DNA of 49,490 nt from Candidatus Bathyarchaeota archaeon (GCA_005883075.1 VBAX01000070.1:1-49490), one strand, 5' to 3'. Numbered from the stretch's first letter, positions 23,941 through 33,639 are shown. Numbers and translations are program-made. The notes: generated by a model from the sequence alone, not told the origin.

Positions 23941-24489
23941 TTATGTCATGAGGTCGGCCAATCTCTCGGCCCACTTGTCCCAGATTCTTGGGTGATAACT
24001 CCTGAGAAGAGAGAGGATCATTCCTGGGTCCCCTTTCACCGTGTAGATTACGAACCCGCGTTCTCTTCTAGCTTCTACGAAGCCAGCTTGTGATAGTCTT
24101 TTCATATGCCAATTGGTTGAGCTCGGTGAGATTCTGGCGAATTGGGAGAGTTCCTTCTGGCTGGCTTGTGGGTTCTCGAGGAGATAGAGTATCAGGTCTC
24201 GCTCGGTCTCTTGGAAGAGGATGTTCACGATAGCTCGTTCCTCGATTCTTGGACCCTGGTCCGCATAGTAGCGTTTGTAGAGTCCGTGGCGAGCCGATAC
24301 TATGCTACGTTCTCGTTCCAGTCTGTAGAGGTGGTACTGTATGACGCCCATGGCGAGGTTTAGCTCTCGTTTGATCTTTCTAAGGTGGGTGCCTGGATTC
24401 GCCTTAATGAACTGCAATATGCGGACTCTTTTGGAGTCCTCTATCTGTACAACCTCGGCCGCTTGCGCCTTGGCACGCTCCACACACAC
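23941..24489 (-). CDS. Archaeal regulator with two winged-helix domains
   Basis: A 182-residue protein with two tandem wHTH modules: residues about 20-75 (ILQFIKANPGTHLRKIKREL then MGVIQYHLYRLE) and about 95-155 (LILYLLENPQASQKELSQFA then SSTNWHMKRLSQAGFV). The second resembles ArsR/MarR-like domains common in archaeal regulators. The start is GTG 24489, with GTG 24483 an alternative. It likely controls its own operon with the downstream three-helix membrane protein. Confidence 0.85.
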   Translation of the reverse strand: MCVERAKAQAAEVVQIEDSKRVRILQFIKANPGTHLRKIKRELNLAMGVIQYHLYRLERERSIVSARHGLYKRYYADQGPRIEERAIVNILFQETERDLILYLLENPQASQKELSQFARISPSSTNWHMKRLSQAGFVEARRERGFVIYTVKGDPGMILSLLRSYHPRIWDKWAERLADLMT

Positions 24490-24633
24490 AGCTACGCGTT
24501 GGGTGAAAAATGTTTGGGAGGCTCTCTAAGTGGGATCTTCTAGGACAATTTTTCGAGGAATACAGAGAATCCCCATTCGCTCCTATGCGAGGAAGAAGAA
24601 AAGAAAGGGAGGGGGAGGGGTCTGGGTATGCTG

Positions 24634-25035
24634 TTACATTCCGCCGGTAGACTGGAATAGGGCGAAGACGTTTCCGTCGGGGTCCTTGAGAACTGCAAAG
24701 TATCCCACGGTTGGGATTTCTTGCTTTGCAGTGACGACTTGGGCTCCTAGGCCCGTGGCTTTGGCGGCGGATTCATCGATGGAGTTGACGGAGAAATAGT
24801 TGACGAATTGTTCGTTTGGGGTGTTCCGTTTGAAGAGTCCGCCCATGGTCTCATTTGCCGGGGCGTCTTTGTGGGCTATGAGCCAGTAGTCTTGTTCCCC
24901 CCATTTGGAGAATTTCCAGCCGAAGAGCTGTTCGTAGAACTTGCTTACGGTGGAGGGGTCGCTGGCGGGTATTTCGAAGTGAACTAGACTGTGTAGTTTC
25001 GGTTGAGGTCGGGTTGTGACTGTTGATGCTTCCAT
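24634..25035 (-). CDS. VOC-superfamily (glyoxalase/bleomycin-resistance fold) protein
   Basis: A 133-residue protein with the paired beta-alpha-beta-beta-beta pattern: HSLVHFEIPASDPSTVSKFY, EQLFGWKFSKW, then FVNYFSVNSIDESAAKATGL and FAVLKDPDGNVFALFQ. The final DPDGNVFALFQ carries the usual Glu/Gln metal-ligand region. Members include glyoxalases, dioxygenases and drug-binding proteins; the substrate is unknown. Downstream on its strand a long pyrimidine-rich tract (about 24589-24625) may serve as terminator. Confidence 0.87.
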   Translation of the reverse strand: MEASTVTTRPQPKLHSLVHFEIPASDPSTVSKFYEQLFGWKFSKWGEQDYWLIAHKDAPANETMGGLFKRNTPNEQFVNYFSVNSIDESAAKATGLGAQVVTAKQEIPTVGYFAVLKDPDGNVFALFQSTGGM

Positions 25036-25378
25036 GAGATTTCAGCGACGTGAGGGGTTCGGGGGCGTCTCTTAAACGTGGCCTCTGCTCGCACAACAGT
25101 GTGTTAGAGAGAGGAACCTTGGGACATACATCTTGAACCGCTGTGGAACGCCTTTCGATCGGGCGGCCGCGAATACTCGCCCATGCCACGTTGACAGCTT
25201 CGTTGTTGGTCCGACTAGAAGTTGGCTCCGGACCAAAGCCGCAGGACTTTCGGACCGGATTCGACCTCCTGTTTTTCCACTGTAACCCCATCGAGTAATT
25301 TCCGGTTATGCTAGGGATAAGGGCTGACCGAGGCAATCTCCTAGTGGGAACGAGGGCCGGCTCGATCGGGAACAAGCG
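25036..25378. other. Spacer between the VOC and DUF4382 genes
   Basis: A 343-base region between divergent genes. Minus-strand frames cross it, but none shows a convincing start or family. CTCTTAAACG near 25065 could be a promoter for either direction. Nothing else is seen. Confidence 0.4.
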
Positions 25379-25942
25379 ATGGCAAAGGGTACTGCGGCTG
25401 TCATTCTGGCGATTCTCATCATCGGTGCGATTTCAGGTTATTTCTTCTATACTAGGTATGTTCAGGGAACAGTCGTTCTGAGCATCACGGATCCACCTCA
25501 GGTGCAGCCTGGTAGCGGTCAGCAGTATGATCCGAGCATTCTTCATATCTATCTGACGTTCGCAACAATGGAGATCCATCAGGCAGGCTTTGGAAACTCT
25601 AGCGATAATGGCTGGTACGCGATAGCTGGGTCTCACAAGACGGTGGATATGATTTCGGTTTTGACGATCGCGAAGACTCTCGGAAGTGCGAGACTCGCCA
25701 CAGGAACATACGACCAGCTGCGCTTTCCCGTGTCCGCCGCAGTGGTTACTTTTTCCAACATTGGAAATGTGACCTATTCAATACCTAGTGATTCGCTCAA
25801 AGTGTCGATCACTGGTGGAGGCTTCCAGAGTTCTCCCGGTACTACTGTGAATCTCCGATTAACACTTTCTTTCAACAATAATGAGATCCTTGCGATGAAT
25901 GGGCGCTTGACACCTCATGCTACCGTCCGAATACTAACCTAG
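25379..25942 (+). CDS. DUF4382-type secreted or membrane-anchored protein
   Basis: A 187-residue protein with an N-terminal membrane helix (about 5-27, AAVILAILIIGAISGYFFYT) acting as signal or anchor. The extracytoplasmic beta-rich domain begins GTVVLSITDPPQ and contains LHIYLTFATMEIHQAG and TGTYDQLRFPVSAAVV, the landmarks of DUF4382. Members are surface proteins of unknown function in archaea and bacteria. Several N-x-S/T sequons fit an exported archaeal protein. Immediately after the stop the TfoX_N gene converges. Confidence 0.82.
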   Translation: MAKGTAAVILAILIIGAISGYFFYTRYVQGTVVLSITDPPQVQPGSGQQYDPSILHIYLTFATMEIHQAGFGNSSDNGWYAIAGSHKTVDMISVLTIAKTLGSARLATGTYDQLRFPVSAAVVTFSNIGNVTYSIPSDSLKVSITGGGFQSSPGTTVNLRLTLSFNNNEILAMNGRLTPHATVRILT

Positions 25943-25967
25943 TCTTCCCGTTAGAAAGACGATGCGG

Positions 25968-26321
25968 CTATTTTTCCTTCTTCTTTGGAGGCAGCTTACT
26001 AGTCCAGTCCAGGGACCGGATGATCCATTTTCGGGCTGTCTCGTGCTGTTTCCACCAAGCTTTCGGGATCACAACATATTCTTTCATGGGCCTTCCCTTC
26101 ATCGGCTCGAGCATCGAAGCGCCTTCTTTCTCTAGAAGTTCCTTGCGATTCTCTTCGGATAGGCGCACGAATAAGTCGTTTCCAAAAAGCCCTGGAAACA
26201 TGTTTCCATTTACGAACGCGGATATGTTTCCGAACATCGGCCGAATCGTGACCCGAGGATCGTCTGGCAAAAGGGATCTGAAGAATTCCTTCGATTTTTC
26301 GTCAGGACGTGGAATAATCAC
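25968..26321 (-). CDS. TfoX N-terminal domain protein
   Basis: A 117-residue stand-alone TfoX_N domain: VTIRPMFGNISAFVNGNMF, GLFGNDLFVRLSEENR and MKGRPMKEYVVIPKAW are the family's conserved segments. In Gammaproteobacteria TfoX regulates competence, but stand-alone archaeal copies are of unknown function. It lies 25 bases after bcp on the same strand, so they are likely cotranscribed. The start is GTG 26321. The C-terminus ends in a short Lys-rich tail. Confidence 0.88.
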   Translation of the reverse strand: MIIPRPDEKSKEFFRSLLPDDPRVTIRPMFGNISAFVNGNMFPGLFGNDLFVRLSEENRKELLEKEGASMLEPMKGRPMKEYVVIPKAWWKQHETARKWIIRSLDWTSKLPPKKKEK

Positions 26322-26346
26322 ATGAGAACCTCGATCTTGCAGATGG

Positions 26347-26808
26347 CTAAGCGATCGATTTCAAGAGGACAAGGGCCTTTCCAACATGCGCGGTCGCCCG
26401 GGTCTGAGATGAGAAGATGTGTCTGATTATTCCTTTCTTGTCGACTACGAAACTTACGCGGCCAGCAAACAGGCCGAGTGTTTTCTTGACCCCGTATGCC
26501 TTCCTCACCGCGCCATCCGCATCGCTAAGCAATATGAAAGGCAGGTGGTGTTGTTGAGCGAAATCTCGATGAGAGTTTTGGCCGTCGGAGCTTATCCCAA
26601 TAACCTCTGCGCCAAGATCCTTGAATGATTCGTACGAGTCTCGGAAGCTGCAAGCCTCGGCAGTGCAGCCTTGGGTGAAGTCTTTCGGGTAGAAGTAAAC
26701 GACTACGTTCTTCTTTCCAAGGAAATCCGCCAAGGAAACGTAACTGCTATTGCTTGTTGCCAATCGGAAATTAGGTGCAGTATCTCCAACGGCGAGCAGC
26801 TTCGTCAC
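26347..26808 (-). CDS. bcp: Thioredoxin-dependent peroxiredoxin, Bcp/PrxQ type
   Basis: A 153-residue thiol peroxidase that reduces hydrogen peroxide and organic hydroperoxides. The peroxidatic cysteine is C48 in FTQGCTAEACSF and the resolving cysteine is C53, the CxxxxC arrangement of PrxQ. The YFYPKDFT segment and later F-V-V-DKKG-I match the family. It is cotranscribed with a TfoX_N gene and divergent from the TMEM175-like gene. Confidence 0.94.
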   Translation of the reverse strand: MTKLLAVGDTAPNFRLATSNSSYVSLADFLGKKNVVVYFYPKDFTQGCTAEACSFRDSYESFKDLGAEVIGISSDGQNSHRDFAQQHHLPFILLSDADGAVRKAYGVKKTLGLFAGRVSFVVDKKGIIRHIFSSQTRATAHVGKALVLLKSIA

Positions 26809-26910
26809 TTTCGACGGTCGTTCTGCGGATTGGAGGAGAAGAGGCTTTCGTTTGTGAATGAGCGAGGAAAGAGCTAAGCACAGTTCGAGGCGACACTTGA
26901 CTCAGGGAAA

Positions 26911-27549
26911 TTGGGTATTTCAGGGATAGTACAAGGGGGTCTGACAAAAGCCCGCATTGAGGCACTGACAGACGGAATATTCGCCACGGTCATGACAGTC
27001 CTAGTTTTAGGACTCAGTCTTCCTCAGGCGGGTCTGTCCGAGTCGGGCCTTGAGGGTGAGATCGTGAATCTCTCGCCACATATTCTCGCCTATGTTTTCA
27101 GTTTTGTCGTATTGGGTGTGTATTGGATTGGCCATCACAATCAGTTTCATTACATCAAACGGACTGACAGGGTTTTCTTGTGGGTCAACATACTTTTCCT
27201 TTTGACCATCGGTTTCGTGCCCTTTTCGACATCGTTGCTCGGGTTGTACCCTTTCTCGCCTACCGCAGTCCGAATCTATGGCGTAAATCTGGCTGCAACG
27301 GGGCTCGCACTTTACCTTGTATGGTGGTACGCAACTGCCCAGCATCGTCTCGTAGAGAAAGATCTAGACCCTCACATTGTGACTCTAGCCCGAAATCGAA
27401 CTCTAATTGGGCCAGTGGTCTCCCTTACTGGAATCGGCTTTTCCTTTCTCGACACTCGAATAAGCCTAGTACTCTACCTGCTTCTCATTCCGTTCTTTAT
27501 CCAACCAAGTCACATTGACATTCACTTTAGAGGAGGCTCTCACGACTAG
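26911..27549 (+). CDS. TMEM175-like (DUF1211) membrane protein
   Basis: A 212-residue polytopic protein starting with RIEALTDGIFATVMTVLVLG, the counterpart of the RxxxFSD motif in helix 1 of TMEM175 potassium channels. Here FSD is replaced by LTD. YVFSFVVLGVYWIGHHNQFH and later TM segments complete the six-helix pattern. Prokaryotic members form potassium-leak channels as tetramers. The altered FSD leaves channel activity open. The start is taken as TTG 26911. Confidence 0.85.
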   Translation: MGISGIVQGGLTKARIEALTDGIFATVMTVLVLGLSLPQAGLSESGLEGEIVNLSPHILAYVFSFVVLGVYWIGHHNQFHYIKRTDRVFLWVNILFLLTIGFVPFSTSLLGLYPFSPTAVRIYGVNLAATGLALYLVWWYATAQHRLVEKDLDPHIVTLARNRTLIGPVVSLTGIGFSFLDTRISLVLYLLLIPFFIQPSHIDIHFRGGSHD

Positions 27550-27656
27550 TGACGCGCGTCCCTAGTTCACAATGCCAAGCTGACTATGGCGTGCGGTAAC
27601 GTCCTTAAAGCCCGATTTCAAATCCGGCGAAGGGAAACGCACAGGAGTAGTAGTGA

Positions 27657-28405
27657 TTGGCTAGCCGCGACGGTCCATCCATGGTTGAGGCCCAATCTGT
27701 TTGGAAAGTCTACCAGACAGGCACGCTGAAAGTTGAGGCTCTTAGGGGTCTCGACCTCAATGTTCGAAAGGGCGAGATGGTGGCTGTGATGGGTCCTTCG
27801 GCTGTGGCAAGACCACGCTCCTCAACTGTCTCTCAGGGCTCGACGACATCACGAAGGGCAAAGTGGCGATCGAGGGCGTTGACCTTGCGACTATGTCTGA
27901 TGATCAAAAGTCCGGGTTCCGGGCTCGAAGGATGGGTTTCATCTTTCAAGCCTACAATCTTCTCCCTGTTCTGAGCGCACAGGAGAACGTCGAACTCCCC
28001 CTACTTCTAGCGGGGGTCTCGGAGGCTGAGGCTCACAAGGAGGGTTTGAGTGCTCTGAAGATGGTTGGGCTGGAGGAGTGGCGACTCCACAAGCCTAGCG
28101 AACTTAGTGGTGGGCAGCAGCAACGCGTCACCATTGCTCGTGCTCTAGTGAACAAGCCCGCGATAGTTTGGGGGGACGAGCCGACGGGAAATCTGGACTC
28201 CGAGAATTCCGCGGAGATTGTCAAGCTGTTGAGAAGCTTGAATCGCGACTACGGACTGACTTTCGTGATAGTTACCCATGATCCTCAAATCGCCAATGAG
28301 ACTGACAGAATAGTCTCGATGAGAAACGGGCAGATAGAGAAAGAGACTGCGACTGGAACGAAAGTCTTGAACAAGGAGGCGGGATTAGCTGACGTCAGAG
28401 TCTAG
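27657..28405 (+). pseudogene. ABC transporter ATP-binding protein (MacB/LolD type), frameshifted in the P-loop
   Basis: TTG 27657, with AGGAG ten bases upstream, begins VEAQSVWKVYQTGTLKVEAL. At 27800 the frame breaks inside Walker A: adding one G restores [19 protein letters not shown] and runs on into the second frame. That frame has [19 protein letters not shown] (Q-loop), [15 protein letters not shown] (signature), [12 protein letters not shown] (Walker B) and VTHD (switch). Restored, it is about 249 residues, a normal MacB/LolD-type ATPase driving an FtsX-like permease next to it. As sequenced it cannot bind ATP. It is either decayed or carries an assembly error. Confidence 0.88.
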
Positions 28406-28410
28406 GTCAC

Positions 28411-30308
28411 ATGGAAGAGCCCTTCTCCTAGGTCTGAGCATCTTCGTCTCGATAATTGCACTCGGGGAACTCTACGCTTTCTATCTGAACTACCAAAACA
28501 ACATCTTCCTGCGCCAGTTTGTCTCCGAAAACCAGACCCGGCTTCTAGTCCAGGCAACCGGGCTTTTGGTCTTGGGACTTGGCGCTGCCTATCTGTTCTA
28601 TCTGTTCTCCCGGGCGAAGCCTACAAGCAGAGCAGGACGATACTCGAGGAAAGTGCTCTCGTTCTCTCCATTTATCGCGGGGCTGGCTGCGTTGCTCCTT
28701 TGGTTCGGGGGTCTAGGCAGTATCGTTGGTGGCTCGACTATTGGTTTCGAAGTCTACATTGTGATCGTGCTTTTGCTGATCTCCCTCGGCATGATACTTC
28801 GGGATCGGCTTACTTTCAGGATGGCGCTCCGCAACTTTGTACGTCGAAAAACCAGCATGGCAATAGTCATTCTCGGATTAATGATTGGGACGGCGATGAT
28901 CTCAGGGTCACTAGTAACCCAGGACACCTTTACGGAACTCTTCACAAGAGGGGCATACTACGGCTATGGTTTCGCAGACGAGGTCGTCTATGTTAGAAAC
29001 GTCACGAGCTTCGCCTACATGTACTTCCCCGCGAGCATATCCCCGAGCCTCGCTTCTCAGTTAGCAAGTAACCCACAAGCTCAGCCCTTCCTTCTCGGAA
29101 CTACCCCAGAAATTCTGGACACCGTAAGCATGAGCGATACCAACACCGGGAACGTTCAATCTCAGGTAACTCTAATCGGCACCTACTCCAACGCTTCAAA
29201 GACCCTCGGAGACTTTCATTCAACCAGCGGCTCAGTTATCCCTCCCAATTTCGGAGACACTGAGGCTGTTATCAACGATAGGACTGCCCGAGACCTAAAC
29301 GCCACTGTTGGCGACTCTGTTGTCGTATACTCCGCTGTTCCTGCCACCTTCAAGATTGTTGGGATCGCCCTCTCTGACGCCAGAGGCAGTTTTTCAGGCA
29401 ATGACAATATTTTCGTCACGATAAACGCGGCGCAACAACTCACAAATCATCCCGGGTCAATCAACTATATCGCAATAACCAACATTGGCGGTCTAAGAGG
29501 CTCCATTCAGCATAGCCAAGTTGTCGGTCTCGCTGCCAACCAGACTCTAAACTCCATCACCCCGGCCTCCGTGTACAAGTGCAAGACAGATCCCTCTCAG
29601 ACAGCCGGTCCCGCGTCAACGCTCTGCGCCTATTCCGAGAAACAGAATTCGGTCAACAGCGCGACAACCAGTGCCCAAAGCCTGAGTAGTTTTCTGATAG
29701 TCTTGAGCACGTTCGTCATAGTTGCTGGTGTCGTGCTGATCGTGAACATCTTCGTCATGCTAGCCGAGGAGCGAAAGTCGGAGATGGGAATGTCCCGAGC
29801 AGTCGGTATGAGGAGGGGACAGCTCACTAGGATGTTTCTTTTCGAGGGGAGTCTCTACTCGGCCGGTGCGGCGTTCGTAGGGGTGTTCGTAGGTATCGCG
29901 ATAGCCTATGTCATAGTCTATGTTTTCGCCACAATTATCGCTAGATTCTTCCCTGTCAACCTTTCCGAGGTTCTTGCAAGTTTCACCTTTACTCCCGAAA
30001 GCTTGTTTACTGCCTTCACCGAAGGTTTGCTCATCACTTACGTGACTATTCTTTTCACGTCGTGGAGGGTAAGCAAGTTGAACATTATTCGAGCGATCCG
30101 TAATATTCCCGAACCTCCGCAAGGAGTGAGGACATACACCGTCCTATCGCTCGCTGGAATCGTCGCGATTATCATCGGAGCGCTTGTGTTCGAGCAATCC
30201 TATGGTGCAAAGTCTGCTGTGGAGGCATTGGTCGGGCCTAGCATCATAATTTTCGGAGCAGGCCTCATTCTCTCTCGATTTTTCCTAACCGCTATGCATT
30301 CTCGGTGA
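28411..30308 (+). pseudogene. FtsX/MacB-like ABC permease, first part
   Basis: ATG 28411, five bases after the ATPase stop, closes after six codons. Adding one base near 28420 gives MEEALLLGLSIFVSIIALG and joins the long frame usually begun at TTG 28566. That frame has two or three N-terminal helices, then FRMALRNFVRRKTSMAIVIL, a helix of FtsX type, a large extracytoplasmic domain and three helices containing MLAEERKSEMGMSRAVGMRR, the conserved cytoplasmic loop of FtsX. At its end a T5 run near 30280 should probably be T6: the other frame reads SRFFPNRYAFSVTGIALL without a break. This exporter type moves lipids, peptides or drugs using the upstream ATPase. Confidence 0.8.
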
Positions 30309-31534
30309 CAGGCATTGCGCTGCTCATCCAGTGGGGAGTGCCCAGTCTCTCTTGGAATAACCCCCTGATTCAGACCTACACCTTCGGCGTCGAGATCTAC
30401 TTCGCCGGAGGAATTCTCATGGTGTTAGGGGCAGTCTTGCTGGTCATGTACAACACGGATGTGACATTGAAAGGCCTTCATCTCTTCTATCGGGGAAAAA
30501 AGACCTTGACACCAATCTTCAGGACCGCTCTGGCGTATCCGGAGAATAAGAGGTTCAGAACTGCCGCTACCGTGGCCATGTTCTCCTTGGTACTCTTTAC
30601 AGTGGCAGCGATTGCCTCTCTCACAGCTGAACAGAACGCGGCTCTGAACAATATTGTTAAGATTGATTCCGGGGGCTACGATATCATAACCCAGGGCGCT
30701 GTTCCTGTCCCGAACTTTGCGTCAATGGTCCGCAACAATACCGCGCTTCAGAACAAAGTTGTGGCCGTGATAGGTTTCAACAATACAATTCTTCTCTCAG
30801 CGAACGACACCACTATTGGCCAGAGTTTTCAGCCGGCTCTCCTCCTTGGAGCCGACCCCGATGCTCCAGCCGCGTCAAACTTCTTCCTCACAAACACGTT
30901 TCAGATGTCGTCTATGAGTCCACAGTACAAGACGGCGACCGAAACATGGAAGGCAGTCATGACTGACCCGTCGAAGGTTGTGTGGTCCTACGGGCAGGTG
31001 AACAATCGGGGCCCGCCATCGTCGGTACAAACACCAAACGTCGGGGATACTCTAATCCTCACAGGTCTCATAGGGAATAATACCGTACAAAAGAGTGTCA
31101 CTGTGGTCGGGCTCGTTAACGGAGTTTTCCTCAATGGAATTGTAAGCACGAAAACCCTGTTGATGGATCCCTTCAAAGTTGGCGCCGGAAGTCTGTCCTT
31201 CGTAAAGGTTGCAACTGGAGAGGATCCTACCAATGTCGCTAGTTTGTTGCGGAAGGAGTTTGTAAGTCTGAATGTGGACACTGTTGTTATTCCGGTCGTC
31301 CTGAGCGGTTTTCTCCAAATAGGTCAATCGTTCGAGGGATTGCTACAGGGATTCCTCGGGCTAGGTCTGGTTGTTGGAATAGCTGGCTTGGGGATAATAT
31401 CAATCAGATCAGTGGCTGAGAGGCGGCAGGAGATCGGCATTCTTCGCGCTCTAGGGTTCAGGAGGAGAATGATCCTCGCCGAACAGCTACATCTCACTGC
31501 TCGGCATACTGATTGGAATCCTCTTGGGAATTGA
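30305..31534 (+). pseudogene. FtsX/MacB-like ABC permease, second part
   Basis: A 409-residue frame whose GTG start overlaps the preceding TGA. It continues the same permease: helices at YFAGGILMVLGAVLLVM and TVAMFSLVLFTVAAIASL, a second extracytoplasmic domain, then helices ending in VAERRQEIGILRALGFRRRM, the second FtsX cytoplasmic loop. After LAEQ the frame turns into non-membrane sequence (LHLTARHTDW), while another frame continues with the expected helix, so the last residues are out of frame. Alone it would lack the first transmembrane module. Confidence 0.78.
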
Positions 31535-31709
31535 TGTGGGGTACGCTTTCGCGGTCAGTCCGAACTCGGGCCTCACCTTTGTAATTCCCTGGCAACAAAT
31601 CCTTGAGATTGTCGGGCTAGCCTATGCCCTGTCTATGCTGGCAACGATAGGCTCTGCGCGCAGAGCCGCGAGAATATCTCCTGCTGAGGCTCTTAGGTAT
31701 TCGGAGTAG
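31524..31709 (+). pseudogene. FtsX/MacB-like ABC permease, C-terminal fragment
   Basis: The last 61 codons of the permease. Its frame is open upstream to about 31488, where it reads SYISLLGILIGILLGIDVGY, the penultimate helix. It then gives the final helix ILEIVGLAYALSMLATIGSA and the conserved tail ARRAARISPAEALRYSE (P-x-E-A-L-R-Y is typical of MacB-like permeases). A shift near 31488, with a few residues apparently missing, separates it from the second part. Confidence 0.75.
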
Positions 31710-31717
31710 TTTCGGGT

Positions 31718-32857
31718 CTACTTTCCACGCGTTCTCTTCGTGGTTTCGCTTGCTGCTTCTTTCAGCAGCCTGTTCGTGCTTTCCGTGCTTCCTCCTAGCC
31801 TGAGGGTCGCTTCGTGCTGGTCGGACAACCGTTTAGTCGCCTCGATGAGATCAGTGCGTCGTGTTTGTTCTGCGTTCGCAGATAATTGGTTCATCGTCTT
31901 GGTTGCTTCTTTCAACTGCCCCGCGGCAAGGTGCTGGTAGTATTCCTCTAGTCCTTGGTAATATGTGAATTCTGAGACGAGGTTGTTGTTGATCCCTTCC
32001 GAGAACTGCTCATCGTTTTTTGCCAGTTTGACTTCAATAGGGGCGTTGATCGTCTTCTTCTTGTCATCGATCGTGTCAGAGTAAGTGATTTGGATGTTGA
32101 GGAGTCGTCCGTTGAACCCGGCCGGTATCTGGACTCGACCCCAGATCTTCGCAATCGTTTCCACAGCATTGATCGTAACGGGGGGTCCTTTGTAGTTGAG
32201 AATCTTGACATCAGGAGTTCCAAAGTCGACACTTATGTTTCTGGCGCCGACCTCGTTTACCGCGCTCTCCTGCATCATGCTGGGGAGCTTGAGTTTTTGA
32301 GCGTCGGTGATGTTGTGGAGCATTCCGCCAGATGCGTCGGCAAGGGCCTTCAAGATTGACTGGTTATAGTCTGCGCCGATTCCGAATTCGATCATCTGGA
32401 ACCCGGTCGGCATTTTTAACTTCGAGTACTGTTCGGGTTTGGTGACGTCTGTGGGTTCGCCGTCAGTCAGCAGCACGATCCATCCTGGGAGCCGGCTCTT
32501 TTGTGCTATTTCGAACGCTGACTGTAGCGCGGCGTAGAGAGCGGTTAAACCTGAGGCTCTGATCTTAGGAAGAACCTCTGAGAGTCGGGTTTCTGGGTAT
32601 GCTTGGACTGTGCTTGAAAACAGGACGACGGAAACTAGGTTTCCCGAAGGGATGCTCTTTACGTATTCCTGAGCGCCGTTCTTTGCCAGCTCGATTTTCT
32701 GGCCGTCCATTGACTTACTCGTGTCGAGTACTATTATGTGATGGAACCCTTTCGCTTCAGTGCGTTTCTCGGCGACAAGTGTGATCTTGAATATTGCGTC
32801 TATCTTGGAGTCGAACGAGTAGGCGTGGCTGAGTTCCGTTCTTGCTGATAGTGTCAT
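31718..32857 (-). CDS. Cytoplasmic VWA-domain protein
   Basis: A 379-residue protein without signal peptide or membrane helix. The von Willebrand A domain (about 35-205) has a complete MIDAS: DTSKSMD (D45, S47, S49), T105 in ASGLTALYAA and D132 in LLTDGEPTD. A beta-rich domain follows (about 215-290), then a C-terminal helical region with coiled-coil character. Its start overlaps the phosphatase stop by four bases (ATGA), so it is translationally coupled and the last gene of the FHA-phosphatase-VWA operon. VWA domains bind protein partners through a metal ion; here the partner may be phosphorylation-dependent. The TerY family plays this part in the bacterial TerY-P triad. Confidence 0.9.
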   Translation of the reverse strand: MTLSARTELSHAYSFDSKIDAIFKITLVAEKRTEAKGFHHIIVLDTSKSMDGQKIELAKNGAQEYVKSIPSGNLVSVVLFSSTVQAYPETRLSEVLPKIRASGLTALYAALQSAFEIAQKSRLPGWIVLLTDGEPTDVTKPEQYSKLKMPTGFQMIEFGIGADYNQSILKALADASGGMLHNITDAQKLKLPSMMQESAVNEVGARNISVDFGTPDVKILNYKGPPVTINAVETIAKIWGRVQIPAGFNGRLLNIQITYSDTIDDKKKTINAPIEVKLAKNDEQFSEGINNNLVSEFTYYQGLEEYYQHLAAGQLKEATKTMNQLSANAEQTRRTDLIEATKRLSDQHEATLRLGGSTESTNRLLKEAASETTKRTRGK

Positions 32858-33639
32858 AGTCTGATCTGCTCCATCTTTTCGCCGTCGAGAATCAATACGC
32901 CTGCGGCTCCGCCGTGGTATTTGCTGGAGAATATAGTGATCACCTTTCCATCGAGGTCTTCTCTGAATCCGTCAACGACTTCGTGGCCTCTGATGATTCC
33001 TTTTAGCTGGTTGTTAGCTAGGAATTTTTCAGTCACGTCGCTTCCGTAGTAGTATGCTCCGTCTCCTCGTACGCTTGGTATGAATCCCTCGATCATGTCT
33101 CGGGGGTCGTTCCAGAGCAACTGGAATGCAGTCGGGTCGTCCGGGTTCAAGTCGGGAAATGGTAAGTCTGCGATCTGAGAAACGGTATCGAGCGTGGTGG
33201 CTATTCCACCGTGGAGGCATAGATAGTTGTTGACGACGACAGCGTATGGCATGGCTTGGAAGAACTCTTTGAAACTGTCATAGCTGGCCTCTCCTAACTT
33301 CTCTGTAACCTCTTCTAGAAAGCCGTAGTAGGGGTTCGTCAAAGGGCTCTCATGATTTCCCCTCAACATTATGAGCTTGTTAGGGTCCTCGAGAAACTTT
33401 GAGGTGATGAGTCCGAGATTCTCCACGCCGGTCTCTCCCCTGTCAACGTAGTCGCCTAAGAAGACGACTAAGTCGGAATCCCCGTAGAACTTGTCGAATA
33501 CTGTTTGTGTAACATCGATTGCAGTATGTGTGTCTCCGACGAAGATGACTCTGTTTACTTCTCTGGGCTCGAGGAGTGGTTTTCCCATTTTCTCCTTCGC
33601 CTCGCTGATGAGCTTTGGAGTTTCCAGGGCTTCAATCAT
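32854..33639 (-). CDS. PPP-family (PP1/PP2A-like) Ser/Thr protein phosphatase
   Basis: A 261-residue metallophosphatase with all PPP motifs: VGDTHTA (D36, H38), GDYVDRGE (D63, D66, R67), RGNHE (N95, H96), LHGG (H143) and RGHE (H219). The usual GDxHG has T-A instead of G-x after His, a small departure. PPP enzymes use a two-metal centre to remove phosphate from Ser/Thr residues. It overlaps the FHA gene by four bases upstream and the VWA gene by four downstream. It is the likely eraser for phosphates added by the divergent kinase at 34515. Confidence 0.94.
   Translation of the reverse strand: MIEALETPKLISEAKEKMGKPLLEPREVNRVIFVGDTHTAIDVTQTVFDKFYGDSDLVVFLGDYVDRGETGVENLGLITSKFLEDPNKLIMLRGNHESPLTNPYYGFLEEVTEKLGEASYDSFKEFFQAMPYAVVVNNYLCLHGGIATTLDTVSQIADLPFPDLNPDDPTAFQLLWNDPRDMIEGFIPSVRGDGAYYYGSDVTEKFLANNQLKGIIRGHEVVDGFREDLDGKVITIFSSKYHGGAAGVLILDGEKMEQIRL

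Noticed and set aside
24851-25375. 174-residue minus-strand ORF
   Set aside because: It overlaps the VOC gene in another frame, and its sequence lacks hydrophobic periodicity or a family match.
27657-31709. Programmed frameshifting in the ABC operon
   Set aside because: The break points differ and lack a shared slippery sequence with downstream structure; one lies in Walker A, where no purpose is apparent.
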